A DNA stretch of 64,000 nucleotides from Nonomuraea maritima. GTDB lineage: Bacteria > Actinomycetota > Actinomycetes > Streptosporangiales > Streptosporangiaceae. This document shows positions 25,870 to 33,814 of this stretch, in pieces. The translations under genes were made by a program, and so were the position numbers. The notes below the pieces were generated by a model. It saw only the letters and a list, made by a program, of their open reading frames with translations. It did no database searches and was not told the origin of the DNA. Each line of letters opens with the position of its first letter. Positions within the stretch are counted from its first letter, which is position 1. The stretch is taken from contig NZ_FNFB01000018.1 in the NCBI RefSeq assembly GCF_900100395.1, forward strand, positions 86,941 through 150,940, given 5' to 3'.

Positions 25870-25888
25870 CCGTCTCAGATAGAGACGG
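25870..25888 (+). terminator. Hairpin directly after the GAF-Fis regulator
   Basis: Arms CCGTCTC and GAGACGG (7 bp, perfect) enclose AGATA, starting two bases after the regulator stop. There is no T-tract, so it may act as an attenuator or weak terminator. The rest of the gap to the histidine kinase (25889-26103) shows only a GGGGG ribosome site. Confidence 0.5.
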
Positions 25889-26103
25889 CTCGCACTTGCG
25901 GTCATCTGGTTGTCTGGCTGCACCGGGACGGCCTCGTCCAGATCCATGCCGGCCAGAGTGCCGGATCGCACGTCAAGGCTCACCTAACCAGCGACAGGCC
26001 TCAGGGCCTCGACTCCTGTGCGACACGCATCCGCATGCCGTCCCCCAGCCCGGCCACGCCATCACCTGGGCATCGCACCTTGAGACTCGTGGGGGTACGC
26101 AGC

Positions 26104-27468
26104 ATGATCGTCATTCGTAGAATCTCGCTCGCCATGCGCATCACGCTGTTCGCCGGCGCGATGGCCGTCGTGCTGTCGGCGCTGCTGGCTGCCGTCATCA
26201 TGCTGGTCATCCATCGCCTCAGCACCGATGCGCTCACCGCACGTATCCGCAACGCGAGTGCGCGCGTGGTCGCGACGGTGCAGCACGAGGAGCAGTTGGA
26301 GTTTCGGGACGCCGAAGCCCTGGAGGTCCAGGTTGTCGACCGACGAGGGCTGGTCGTCGCTTCCACCGCGGTGTTGCGCGACAAGCCGCGCATGGCCAGA
26401 TTCGTCCCGAGTCAGAAGCACAACCTGACGACCACCGTGTGCGATGGAGTCTTCGGGGCCGGCAGCTGTCACATAGTGGTCGGGCAGGTGGCACATCGGA
26501 CGGGTGAAGACTGGACGGTCTACGTTGCCTCGCCGAGGATTCCTTGGTGGGTGACACCTTGGCTGGTCGCCGTGGTCGGCGGTTCCGCTGCCGTGCTGGC
26601 CGCCGCCGTCACTTTCCTCGGCCGCCGGATTGCCACCGTGTCCTTGCGACCGGTGGCAGCGATCCTCAGGGAACTCGACGAGATCAACGCGACTTGTCCC
26701 CAGGGCCGGGTACCCGTCCCCGCCGGCAGCGACGAGATCCACGATCTCGCCAGCACCATCAACGAAACCCTGACCCGCCTGCAGGGGGCGATGGAGCACC
26801 AGCGTCGGTGCATCTCGGATATATCCCACGACCTACGCAACCCCATCACGGCAATGCGTGCCGAGATGGAGGACGCGATGTTGGCGGTGCCGGACACCAT
26901 GACCAGGGCTGGGAACGCCGTCCTGTGCAGCCTGGACCGGCTTGAAGAGATCGTCTGCGACCTCCTGCTCATTGCCAAACTGGACGGTGACACCTTTTGC
27001 GTGAAGGCCCCGGTCGACCTCGCCGAAATGGCGGATGCGGAGTGCGTGATGCATCGCCACGCAACCAAGAAGCTCATCTGCGATTCCGAACCAGACGTGG
27101 TTGTCCTGGGTGACCGACTTCATCTGTGCCGCCTGCTCACCAACCTGCTCGCCAATGCCGAGAGGCACGCGGAAGAAGAGATCAAGATCGCTGTCTCCCA
27201 CGAGGAGAGCTGCGACCGTGATCGTTTCCCCCACGGCGTCGCAGTGCTCGAAGTGACCGACGACGGGCAGGGCATCGCGCCGGACAAACGCGAGCTGGTG
27301 TTCCAGCGATTTGCTCGCCTCGACGCAGCCCGCGACAAGGATGCTGGAGGCACCGGATTGGGCCTGGCGATCGCACGCCAGATCGCCGAGGCCCACGGCG
27401 GAACGCTGCGGATCGAAGACAGCGACCGTGGCGCTCGCTTCGTACTGCGCCTCCCGCGGCACCGCTAG
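26104..27468 (+). CDS. Orphan two-component sensor histidine kinase
   Basis: This 454-residue kinase starts at the ATG preceded at eight bases by GGGGG. It has a first membrane helix (about residues 12-38), an extracytoplasmic sensor of about 110 residues with two Cys (VCDGVFGAGSC), a second helix (about 150-175), and HAMP. The H-box is ISDISHDLRNPITAM, the N-box is LTNLLANAERHAEEE, and the G-boxes are TDDGQGIAP and GGTGLGLAIARQI. All catalytic motifs are present. No response regulator is adjacent: the gene before is the GAF-Fis activator and the one after is convergent pseI. A/T-ending codons are more frequent than in the pse genes, suggesting it arrived with the regulator. Confidence 0.9.
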   Translation: MIVIRRISLAMRITLFAGAMAVVLSALLAAVIMLVIHRLSTDALTARIRNASARVVATVQHEEQLEFRDAEALEVQVVDRRGLVVASTAVLRDKPRMARFVPSQKHNLTTTVCDGVFGAGSCHIVVGQVAHRTGEDWTVYVASPRIPWWVTPWLVAVVGGSAAVLAAAVTFLGRRIATVSLRPVAAILRELDEINATCPQGRVPVPAGSDEIHDLASTINETLTRLQGAMEHQRRCISDISHDLRNPITAMRAEMEDAMLAVPDTMTRAGNAVLCSLDRLEEIVCDLLLIAKLDGDTFCVKAPVDLAEMADAECVMHRHATKKLICDSEPDVVVLGDRLHLCRLLTNLLANAERHAEEEIKIAVSHEESCDRDRFPHGVAVLEVTDDGQGIAPDKRELVFQRFARLDAARDKDAGGTGLGLAIARQIAEAHGGTLRIEDSDRGARFVLRLPRHR

Positions 27469-27493
27469 TTCTCAGCAGGTAGTTCTCAGCAGG
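27466..27493 (+). repeat. Perfect 14-bp tandem duplication at the histidine kinase stop
   Basis: TAGTTCTCAGCAGG occurs twice back to back, the first copy supplying the kinase TAG stop. It may mark a small duplication at the edge of an inserted segment. I find no matching copy at the other edge near 24000-24125. Confidence 0.7.
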
Positions 27494-27558
27494 GCCCCGT
27501 GCCTCTATCTGTCTCGGTCGCCCTGAGGCCGCTCCGGCCAGGCGGCTCCGACCATCCG

Positions 27559-28602
27559 CTAGATCAGGTCCCAGGTCAGGGGGGCGCCGAAGGGGACGTC
27601 GCGGGTGAAGCGGCGGCCCATCACCTCGATCGCGGCGTCGGGCGGCAGGCCCCCGGCGGGGCGGATCGAGCGGACGTTGCCCGGCGTCACCTCCTCGCCC
27701 GCAAGCACGTCGCGTACGACGTGCAGCGACCTGCGGAAGCGCAGCCCCTCGCGCTCCGACGGGCGCGGCCCGATCACCGCCTCGCCCAGCGACTGCCAGG
27801 CCCGCTCGCTCTCCACGACGAGCGCCGCCAGCTCGGCGGGCTCCAGCGAGAAGGCCGCGTCGACCCCGCCGTCGGCCCGCGACAGGGTGACGTGCTTCTC
27901 GATCAGGCAGGCGCCCAGCGCGACCGCCGCCAGCGCCGCCCCGAGCCCCGGCGTGTGGTCGGACAGACCGGTGACCTCGCCGGTGAGTGCGCCCAGCAGC
28001 GGCAGCGAGCGCAGGTTGCTCTCGGACGGCGCCGCCGGGTAGGACGCCGTGCATGACAGCACGGCGAGCTGGGTGCACCCGGCCTCGCGCGCCGCGGACA
28101 CCGCGGCCTCGACCTCACCGGCCGTCGCCATGCCGGTGGAGATGATCAACGGCTTGCCCGTGCCGGCCGTGAGCCGGATCAGCGGCAGGTCGACGATCTC
28201 CGAAGAAGCGATCTTGTACGCCGGCACGCCGAGCTTCTCCAGCAGCTCGACCGCCGTCGGGTCGAACGGCGCGGAGAAGGCGGCCAGCCCCCGCTCGCGC
28301 GCCCGCTCGAAGATCGGCTCGTGCCACTCCCACGGCGTGTGGGCGCGCTGGTAGAGCTGGTAGAGGGTCTCGCCGCCCCACAGTTCGTGCCCGTCGCCGA
28401 CCCGGAAGGCCGGGGCGTCGCAGTCGATGGTCAGCGTGTCGGGCGTGTACGTCTGCAGCTTCAGCGCGTGCGCGCCGGCGTCGGCGACCGCGTCGACGAT
28501 GGCCAGCGCGCGGTCGAGGCTGCCGTTGTGGTTGCCGGACAGCTCGGCCACGACGTACGGCGGATGACCGGGCCCGATCGGCCGCCCCGCGATGGTGATC
28601 AT
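27559..28602 (-). CDS. pseI: PseI, pseudaminic acid synthase
   Basis: This 347-residue NeuB-family synthase has VVAELSGNHNGSLDRALAIV, LKLQTYTPDTLTID and AYKIASSEI. The metal and phosphoenolpyruvate region includes GLSDHTPG and IEKHVTL. A C-terminal SAF antifreeze-like domain begins at RSLHVVRDVLAGEEVTP. The TYTPDTLT and TPWEWHEPIFE segments fit PseI better than the sialate or legionaminate synthases. It condenses phosphoenolpyruvate with the PseG product. The ATG overlaps the pseH stop (ATGA), and the operon order is pseH-pseI. Confidence 0.93.
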   Translation of the reverse strand: MITIAGRPIGPGHPPYVVAELSGNHNGSLDRALAIVDAVADAGAHALKLQTYTPDTLTIDCDAPAFRVGDGHELWGGETLYQLYQRAHTPWEWHEPIFERARERGLAAFSAPFDPTAVELLEKLGVPAYKIASSEIVDLPLIRLTAGTGKPLIISTGMATAGEVEAAVSAAREAGCTQLAVLSCTASYPAAPSESNLRSLPLLGALTGEVTGLSDHTPGLGAALAAVALGACLIEKHVTLSRADGGVDAAFSLEPAELAALVVESERAWQSLGEAVIGPRPSEREGLRFRRSLHVVRDVLAGEEVTPGNVRSIRPAGGLPPDAAIEVMGRRFTRDVPFGAPLTWDLI

Positions 28603-29090
28603 GCGTCTTCCTTCCGCAGCTCGATGGCGACGACGTCGCGCGGCACGCCGTCGACCTGCCGTTCGTACGCGCCGACCTCGACGAACCCGAACCGGCGGTG
28701 CATCCGCCTGACCGGCTCGTTGTCGGCCAGCACCTCGCCGCGCAGTTCGGACACCCCGAGCGTCCCGAAGGCGTGGGCGATGGCCGCCCGTTCGAGGCCG
28801 ACCCAGGCGGGCAGCAGCATCGTCGCGCGTTCGAGGCCGTCGAGGTCGAGGTAGTAGCCCCAGCGGGCGCTCTCGGGCGTCACGTCGTGGAAGCTCACCA
28901 CCCCCGCGGCGGAGCCCTCGTGGTGGTACATCAGCACGTGCGTGCTCGCGTCGGCGCGGGTGGCCTTCCACCAGCGGGCGTGCTCGTCCTCGCCGATCTC
29001 GTGGGTGGTGAAGCTGGCGGCGCGGACGCGGGGGTGGTTGCGCCAGCGGCGCATAACAGCCAGGTCATCGTCGCGGACCTCTCTCAGCAC
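28599..29090 (-). CDS. pseH: PseH, N-acetyltransferase of pseudaminic acid synthesis (GNAT)
   Basis: This 163-residue GNAT protein runs from the GTG at 29090, which has GGAGGG five to six bases upstream; the longer upstream frame has no ribosome site. The fold is visible as LREVRDDDLAVMRRWRN, AAGVVSFHDV, then GWGYY-type strand WGYYLDLD, and the acetyl-CoA loop ending in LADNEPVRRMHRRFGF. PseH acetylates the C4 amine made by PseC before PseG acts. Its operon with pseI supports the assignment, and without it the pathway would lack this step. The acyl donor could differ from acetyl-CoA, given the dedicated ACP operon nearby. Confidence 0.85.
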   Translation of the reverse strand: MLREVRDDDLAVMRRWRNHPRVRAASFTTHEIGEDEHARWWKATRADASTHVLMYHHEGSAAGVVSFHDVTPESARWGYYLDLDGLERATMLLPAWVGLERAAIAHAFGTLGVSELRGEVLADNEPVRRMHRRFGFVEVGAYERQVDGVPRDVVAIELRKEDA

Positions 29091-29245
29091 CTGTGCCCTC
29101 CTACTCTTCGTGCTCGACCAGTCACCCAACGTAGTGGATCCTCGGAGAGTAAAGAGCTCATCAGGGACAGCCATCGGGGACGGAATTTCGGCGTACGTCG
29201 CGGCATGCTGCCCTCAGCCACACAGAGCCAAGGAGCGAATTCGGC

Positions 29246-30691
29246 ATGATCCCCCTGCTCAGCGTCGTCGTCCCGTTCTACAACGTGGAGGCGTATCTCA
29301 CCGAGTGCCTGAAGTCGCTGGCCGCGCAGACCGTCGAGGACATCGAGGTGATCCTCATCGACGACGGCTCGGTGGACGGCAGCCGGCGCCTGGCCGAGGA
29401 CTTCGCCGCGCGCGACTCCAGGTTCGTCCTCGTCGGCCAGCGCAACCTGGGCCCCGGGCCGGCTCGCAACCACGGGCTGCGGCAGGCCCGCGGCGCCTAC
29501 CTGGCCTTCGCCGACGGCGACGACGTCGTGCCGCCCAGCGCGTACGAGGTGCTGCTCGCCAGCCTCGCCGAGACCGGCTCCGACCTGGCGTGCGGCGCGG
29601 TCAGGCGGCTCGTGGACGGCGAGCTGGAGGAGTCGATCCTGCACGAGAAGGTGTTCAGGCGGCCCAAGCTGTGCACCCACATCACCGACAAGCAGGTGCT
29701 GATCAGGGACCGCACCGTGTGGAACAAGGTCTACCGGCGTGACTTCTGGGACCGTCACGGCCTGTCGTTCCCGTCGGGCATCTACGAGGACGTGCCCGTC
29801 GCCATGCAGGCCCACGTCCTGGCCACGAGCGTCGACATGGTGGGCGACGTGGTCTACCACTGGCGCAGGCGCGACGAGGACGGTGCCTCGATCACCCAGC
29901 GCCGCAAGGAGCTGTCCAACCTCGGCGAGCGGCTGGCGGCCATCCGGTCGGTGCGGGCGTTCCTCGACGAGCGGGCGCCGGATCTGCTCGACGGCTTCGA
30001 CGCGCTCGTGCTGGAGAAGGACACCCTCTTCCTGTTCCAGGCGCTGGAGGGCTGCGTGGAGCAGCGTGCCGAGCCGGGGCCGCTGCTCGACCTCGCCCGC
30101 GCGTGGCTGGCCGAGCTGAACCCCCAGGTGCTGGCCGCGGCCCCGTCGCTGCGCCGCCTGGAGCTGCACCTGATGCGGCGGGGGCTGCTCGCCGAGCTGC
30201 GCAGGGTCCGCGAGTTCCGCCGCGGCAGGAACGACCTGACGCGCGTGGTGCCGCGCGGCCGGCGCACCACCGGCTGGTACGGCGACTACCCCTTCTTCCG
30301 CAACCGGCGCCTGCGCATCCCCGACGAGGTGTACGACGCCCGCGACGAGGTCAAGCTGGTCGCGGCGGTGGAGGGGTGCGAGCGGACACCGTCCGGGTAC
30401 CGCCTGCGCGTCCACGTGTCGTTCCATCGCGTCGACCGCCGGGTCGCCAAGGTCAACCTGTGGTTGACCGACGGTCAGCGCCGCGTCCAGCTGGAGGCCA
30501 CGCGCAAGGGCACGCACGGGTTCGAGGCGGTCGTCGACGCCGGCCGGCTGGGGGACGGGACGTGGCGGCTCGGGGTGCGCGCGGAGCTGCGCGGCCTGGT
30601 GTTCAAGGGGTGGTGCAGGGACGGCGACAGCGCGTCGACGTGGCAGCTGTCCGTGCCGGGACGGTCAAGAACAGGCATGGACATCCTCTAG
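29246..30691 (+). CDS. GT2 glycosyltransferase, paralogue of the 18151 gene
   Basis: This 481-residue protein has GT2 motifs LSVVVPFYNVEAYL, LIDDGSVDG and FADGDDVVPP, with the acceptor-side IYEDVPVAM. It is strikingly similar to the GT2 at 18151, with near-identical CTHIT...VLIRD...WNKVYRRDFWD patterning, so the two arose by duplication. The C-terminal 150 residues form a beta-rich module (LRVHVSFHRVDRRVAKVNLW) shared in character with teichoic-acid glycosyltransferases. AGGAG lies ten bases before the ATG. It is divergent from pseH across 155 bases with no clear promoter words. Confidence 0.88.
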   Translation: MIPLLSVVVPFYNVEAYLTECLKSLAAQTVEDIEVILIDDGSVDGSRRLAEDFAARDSRFVLVGQRNLGPGPARNHGLRQARGAYLAFADGDDVVPPSAYEVLLASLAETGSDLACGAVRRLVDGELEESILHEKVFRRPKLCTHITDKQVLIRDRTVWNKVYRRDFWDRHGLSFPSGIYEDVPVAMQAHVLATSVDMVGDVVYHWRRRDEDGASITQRRKELSNLGERLAAIRSVRAFLDERAPDLLDGFDALVLEKDTLFLFQALEGCVEQRAEPGPLLDLARAWLAELNPQVLAAAPSLRRLELHLMRRGLLAELRRVREFRRGRNDLTRVVPRGRRTTGWYGDYPFFRNRRLRIPDEVYDARDEVKLVAAVEGCERTPSGYRLRVHVSFHRVDRRVAKVNLWLTDGQRRVQLEATRKGTHGFEAVVDAGRLGDGTWRLGVRAELRGLVFKGWCRDGDSASTWQLSVPGRSRTGMDIL

Positions 30692-30742
30692 TAGTTCCAG
30701 AGAGTGACCACGCAGCTGCCCTGCGTGGTCATGCTGGACTCC

Positions 30743-31621
30743 ATGAGGACCTATTCGCTCGATGACGTCTACGAGACACGCAAGCGGAGAGACTCTTGGT
30801 GGACCGTGTATTTCGTGGATCCGGTCGCCTGCCGGGTCGCCCTTCCCGTCGCCAACCGCACCCGGCTGACGCCCAACGCGCTCACCGTGCTCTCGCTGGT
30901 CCTCGGAGCCGTCTCCGCGGCGTTCCTCGCGATGAACCAGCTCATGGCGGGCGCCTTCCTCTTCTATCTCAGCTTCATGATCGATTGTGTGGACGGCAAA
31001 ATCGCCCGGCTCAAGGGCACGGGGACGCCGTTCGGACTGTGGCTCGACTATGTGGGCGACCGGATCAGAGTGGTGCTGTGCGCCGGCGGCCTGGCCTACG
31101 GGCAGTACGCGCTGACCGGCGATGTGAGTTTCATCGTGCTGGGGGCGGCGGTGGCCGTCCTCGACCTGTTCCGCTACGTCAACGCGCCGCAGATGAAGCG
31201 CGTGCGCGACGCGGTCAGGGAGGAGCAGGGGCTGGAGCCGGAGGGCTCCGCCGCGGAGGCGCGTGCGGAGCACCCGGCCGATCCGCTGGGGCCCGACCCG
31301 CTGGAGCCCGAGCCGCTGGACGGCATGCCGCACCACGGCCGGCTGCCGCGTCCGCGCTGGTTCTTCAAGCTGTTCCGGCGCCTCAACCGGTTCCTGGCCC
31401 GCCACCGGGTCCGCTCGCACCTGGTCAGCGGCATCGAGTTCCACGCGGCGGTGTTCGTGGTCGCGCCCCTCGCGGGGGCGTGGGCGCTGATCCCGCTCGC
31501 CGCGGGGGCGGGGATTCTGCTGCTGGCCAACGAGGTCTTCCTTGTCTATCGAATGTGGCTCTTCACGCGCAGGCACGCCGTGGGCTCCGTCCAGGAAAGC
31601 CGAGAGCACGTTCTCGTCTAA
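30743..31621 (+). CDS. CDP-alcohol phosphatidyltransferase family membrane protein
   Basis: The family signature is complete: DCVDGKIAR (D81, D84, G85, A88, R89), then G98, D102 and D106, matching D-x2-D-G-x2-A-R-x8-G-x3-D-x3-D. Four to six membrane helices surround it. A Pro/Glu-rich cytoplasmic loop (about residues 150-190) interrupts the domain. Such enzymes transfer a phospho-alcohol from CDP-alcohol to a lipid or polymer acceptor. I favour the ATG at 30743 (292 residues, start of family-like sequence). An in-frame GTG at 30704 would add 13 residues. It sits between a GT2 and a sulfotransferase on the same strand. Confidence 0.87.
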   Translation: MRTYSLDDVYETRKRRDSWWTVYFVDPVACRVALPVANRTRLTPNALTVLSLVLGAVSAAFLAMNQLMAGAFLFYLSFMIDCVDGKIARLKGTGTPFGLWLDYVGDRIRVVLCAGGLAYGQYALTGDVSFIVLGAAVAVLDLFRYVNAPQMKRVRDAVREEQGLEPEGSAAEARAEHPADPLGPDPLEPEPLDGMPHHGRLPRPRWFFKLFRRLNRFLARHRVRSHLVSGIEFHAAVFVVAPLAGAWALIPLAAGAGILLLANEVFLVYRMWLFTRRHAVGSVQESREHVLV

Positions 31622-31642
31622 GTTTTCGGGGGTTAGTACGAC

Positions 31643-32680
31643 ATGTCAGACCGACCAGTCTTCGTCATCGGATGCCCGCGGTCCGGCACCACGATGCTCC
31701 AGCTCATGCTCCATTCGCACCCCCGCTTGGCGGTGCCACCGGAGACGCGCTTCCTCGTTCCCGTTTATTACCGGCGCCGGACCTGGGGCGACATGCGCCA
31801 GGCGCAGCGTCGCCGCGCGCTGGCGCAGTGGATCGCGACCGACCGCAGCACCAAGTTCCGCGAGCTCAAGCTCGACAAGGACGAGTTCATCGAGCAGGTT
31901 GTGGACGGCCCGGGCTCGCTCGGCTCGGTCTTCGGCACGGCCTTCCGCATGTACGCCGACCGGTTCGACAAGGCCCGCTGGGGCGACAAGCGGCCGAGCT
32001 ACGTCAAGCAGGTCGACATGCTGCTGCGGCTCTTCCCCGACGCCCAGTTCATCCACCTCATCAGGGACGGCCGCGACTGCGTGGCCTCGCTGAAGGAGAT
32101 GCCCTGGTACACGCTCGACTCCTTCCACGCCGTCTCCACCTGGGCCGAGGCGATCGACGCGGGCGGCAAGCTGCGCCGGACGCTGCCCGAGGACACGTAC
32201 TACGAGCTGCGTTACGAGGACCTCACCGACGACCCGGAGACCGAGCTGAAGAAGCTCTGCCACTTCCTCGACGAGGACTACTCGCCGTCGATGGTCTCGC
32301 CGCGCGAGGCGGCCAGCGTGGCGGTGCCGCAGCACAAGGTCTGGCACCGCAACACCCATGGCGAGGTCACCCGCAGCCGCGTCGGCAGCTGGGCCAACCG
32401 GCTGGACGACTGGGAGATCTCGATCTGCGAGCACATCCTCGGCGACCGGCTGGAGTCGATGGGCTACGAGCTCACCGGGGCACAGAAGCCGTCCAAGGAG
32501 CACATCGCGGCCAGCCAGAAGACGATGCAGAAGCGCAAGGCCAGCCGCATGCGCAAGGGCATGCGCGACCGGCTCAACCGGCTGCGCGAGCCGGGTCCGG
32601 TCGCGGCGCTGCTCACCTCGGGCCAGCGCGCGGCGGCCGGCGTCCCGCGCCAGCGGTCGGAACTCACCGAATCGGTCTGA
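31643..32680 (+). CDS. PAPS-dependent sulfotransferase
   Basis: This 345-residue protein has the 5'-phosphosulfate loop GCPRSGTTMLQ (residues 10-20) and the 3'-phosphate-binding segment FIHLIRDGRDCVAS. GSWANRL is the third conserved block. These are the hallmarks of Sulfotransfer_1/3-type enzymes that move sulfate from PAPS to an alcohol or amine. A basic tail follows residue 290. It lies 21 bases after the CDP-alcohol transferase. The likely acceptor is the locus polymer or its lipid carrier (inference). Two strong hairpins follow the stop. Confidence 0.9.
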   Translation: MSDRPVFVIGCPRSGTTMLQLMLHSHPRLAVPPETRFLVPVYYRRRTWGDMRQAQRRRALAQWIATDRSTKFRELKLDKDEFIEQVVDGPGSLGSVFGTAFRMYADRFDKARWGDKRPSYVKQVDMLLRLFPDAQFIHLIRDGRDCVASLKEMPWYTLDSFHAVSTWAEAIDAGGKLRRTLPEDTYYELRYEDLTDDPETELKKLCHFLDEDYSPSMVSPREAASVAVPQHKVWHRNTHGEVTRSRVGSWANRLDDWEISICEHILGDRLESMGYELTGAQKPSKEHIAASQKTMQKRKASRMRKGMRDRLNRLREPGPVAALLTSGQRAAAGVPRQRSELTESV

Positions 32681-32742
32681 TCGCGCAAGGGCCCGCTCCG
32701 GCGGGCCCGCCGAATCGCGCAAGGGCCCGCTCCGGCGGGCCC
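32681..32742 (+). repeat. 28-bp direct repeat carrying two identical hairpins
   Basis: Bases 32681-32708 and 32715-32742 are identical, each starting TCGCGCAA and containing the GGGCCCGC-TCCG-GCGGGCCC stem-loop. Only the second copy has a T-tract. This is a recent duplication of a terminator core. Confidence 0.85.
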
Positions 32743-32747
32743 TTTTT
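32723..32747 (+). terminator. Intrinsic terminator after the sulfotransferase
   Basis: An 8-bp perfect G+C stem (GGGCCCGC / GCGGGCCC) with a TCCG loop is followed directly by TTTTT. An identical hairpin without T-tract lies at 32689-32708. The last T overlaps the stop codon of the convergent GT4 gene. Confidence 0.88.
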
Positions 32748-33814
32748 CAGCGGTCGATGTGGGCGAACATCGACTCCCAGCGGTCCAGCACGTGGTCGAG
32801 GCGGAACGCCTCGGCGCGTGCGCGGGCCTCGGCGCCCAGGCGCGCCCGCTCCTGCCGGTCGCCGACGAGCCGGCCCAGCTCGGCCGCGAACGCGTCCACG
32901 TCGCGCGGCGGCACCAGCACCGGGCCCGCGGAACGCACGCCGCCCGACACGTCGAACGCCACCGACGGCACCCCGTGCGCCCCCGCCTCCAGCAGCACGA
33001 CGGGCAGCCCCTCGTGCTCGCTGGTCAGCCCCACGACAGCAGCACCCAGGTACTCCTCCGGCATCCGCGCGGCCGGCACCGCTCCCCGGAACACCACGCG
33101 GTCGGCGACCCCCTCGCGCTCGGCGTGCGCGCGCAGCCGTTCGCGTTCGCCGCCGTCGCCGACGAGGTGCAGCTGCCACGGCGGTGGCGCCCCGCACCGG
33201 GCGAACGCGCTGATCAGCCGGTCGAACCGCTTGACCCCCTCCAGCCGGCCCACGCCGAGGACGCGCGGCGCGTCCAGGGTGGATGTGGTGTCCGGCCAGG
33301 TCGCCAGCGGGTTCGGCAGCGTCCAGGCGTTGGGCAGCAGGGCGTGCTCGGCGAACCGCGCGGCGTCGTCCTCGCTGAGGAAGACCGCCTGGTGCAGGTC
33401 GGGGTAGTGGCGGCGGATCGCGGCGAGGTGGCGGCAGCCGCGGGCGTGGTCGTACGAGCCGTGGTACTGGCCGATCCTGCGGAACGTGCCGGGCAGCAGG
33501 CCCACCACCCGGGTGACCACCGCCGGCGTGGTCATGACCGCGTAGCCCGCCCCTACTGTGTCGAACAGCCGCCGCAGCCGCCGGTCCTCGCGCATGCGGG
33601 CCAGGCGGCCCCCGTCCGTCCGGCGCGCGGCGCGGCTTACCACGTGCCGGTGGTAGCGCGGGCTCTCGACGTACGGGAAGGGCCGGGCCGATCGGTGCAG
33701 GCCGACGACGTGCACCTCGTGGCCGCGTTCTGCGAGGCCCTGGGCGAGGGTGTGGGTGACGCGCTGGACGCCGCCGAGCGTGTCGGCGTCCAAGCAGGTG
33801 AAGACCACGCTCAC
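32747..33814 (-). CDS. GT4 glycosyltransferase
   Basis: This 355-residue GT-B enzyme has the N-terminal LGGVQRVTHTLAQGLAERGH acceptor lobe. The donor lobe begins VLGVGRLEGVKRFDRLI, and the retaining E-x7-E motif lies in SEHEGLPVVLLEAGAHG. The start is the GTG at 33814, overlapping the upstream TagF-like stop (GTGA), with an AGGAGGGG run upstream. GT4 enzymes use nucleotide sugars to build glycans on the cytoplasmic face. Here it is coupled to a glycerophosphotransferase-like partner, as in teichoic-acid glycosylation. Confidence 0.9.
   Translation of the reverse strand: MSVVFTCLDADTLGGVQRVTHTLAQGLAERGHEVHVVGLHRSARPFPYVESPRYHRHVVSRAARRTDGGRLARMREDRRLRRLFDTVGAGYAVMTTPAVVTRVVGLLPGTFRRIGQYHGSYDHARGCRHLAAIRRHYPDLHQAVFLSEDDAARFAEHALLPNAWTLPNPLATWPDTTSTLDAPRVLGVGRLEGVKRFDRLISAFARCGAPPPWQLHLVGDGGERERLRAHAEREGVADRVVFRGAVPAARMPEEYLGAAVVGLTSEHEGLPVVLLEAGAHGVPSVAFDVSGGVRSAGPVLVPPRDVDAFAAELGRLVGDRQERARLGAEARARAEAFRLDHVLDRWESMFAHIDR

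Noticed and set aside
20051..29090. Flagellin glycosylation locus
   Set aside because: No flagellar, motility or Maf genes are present, while a TagF-like fusion and wall-type glycosyltransferases are.
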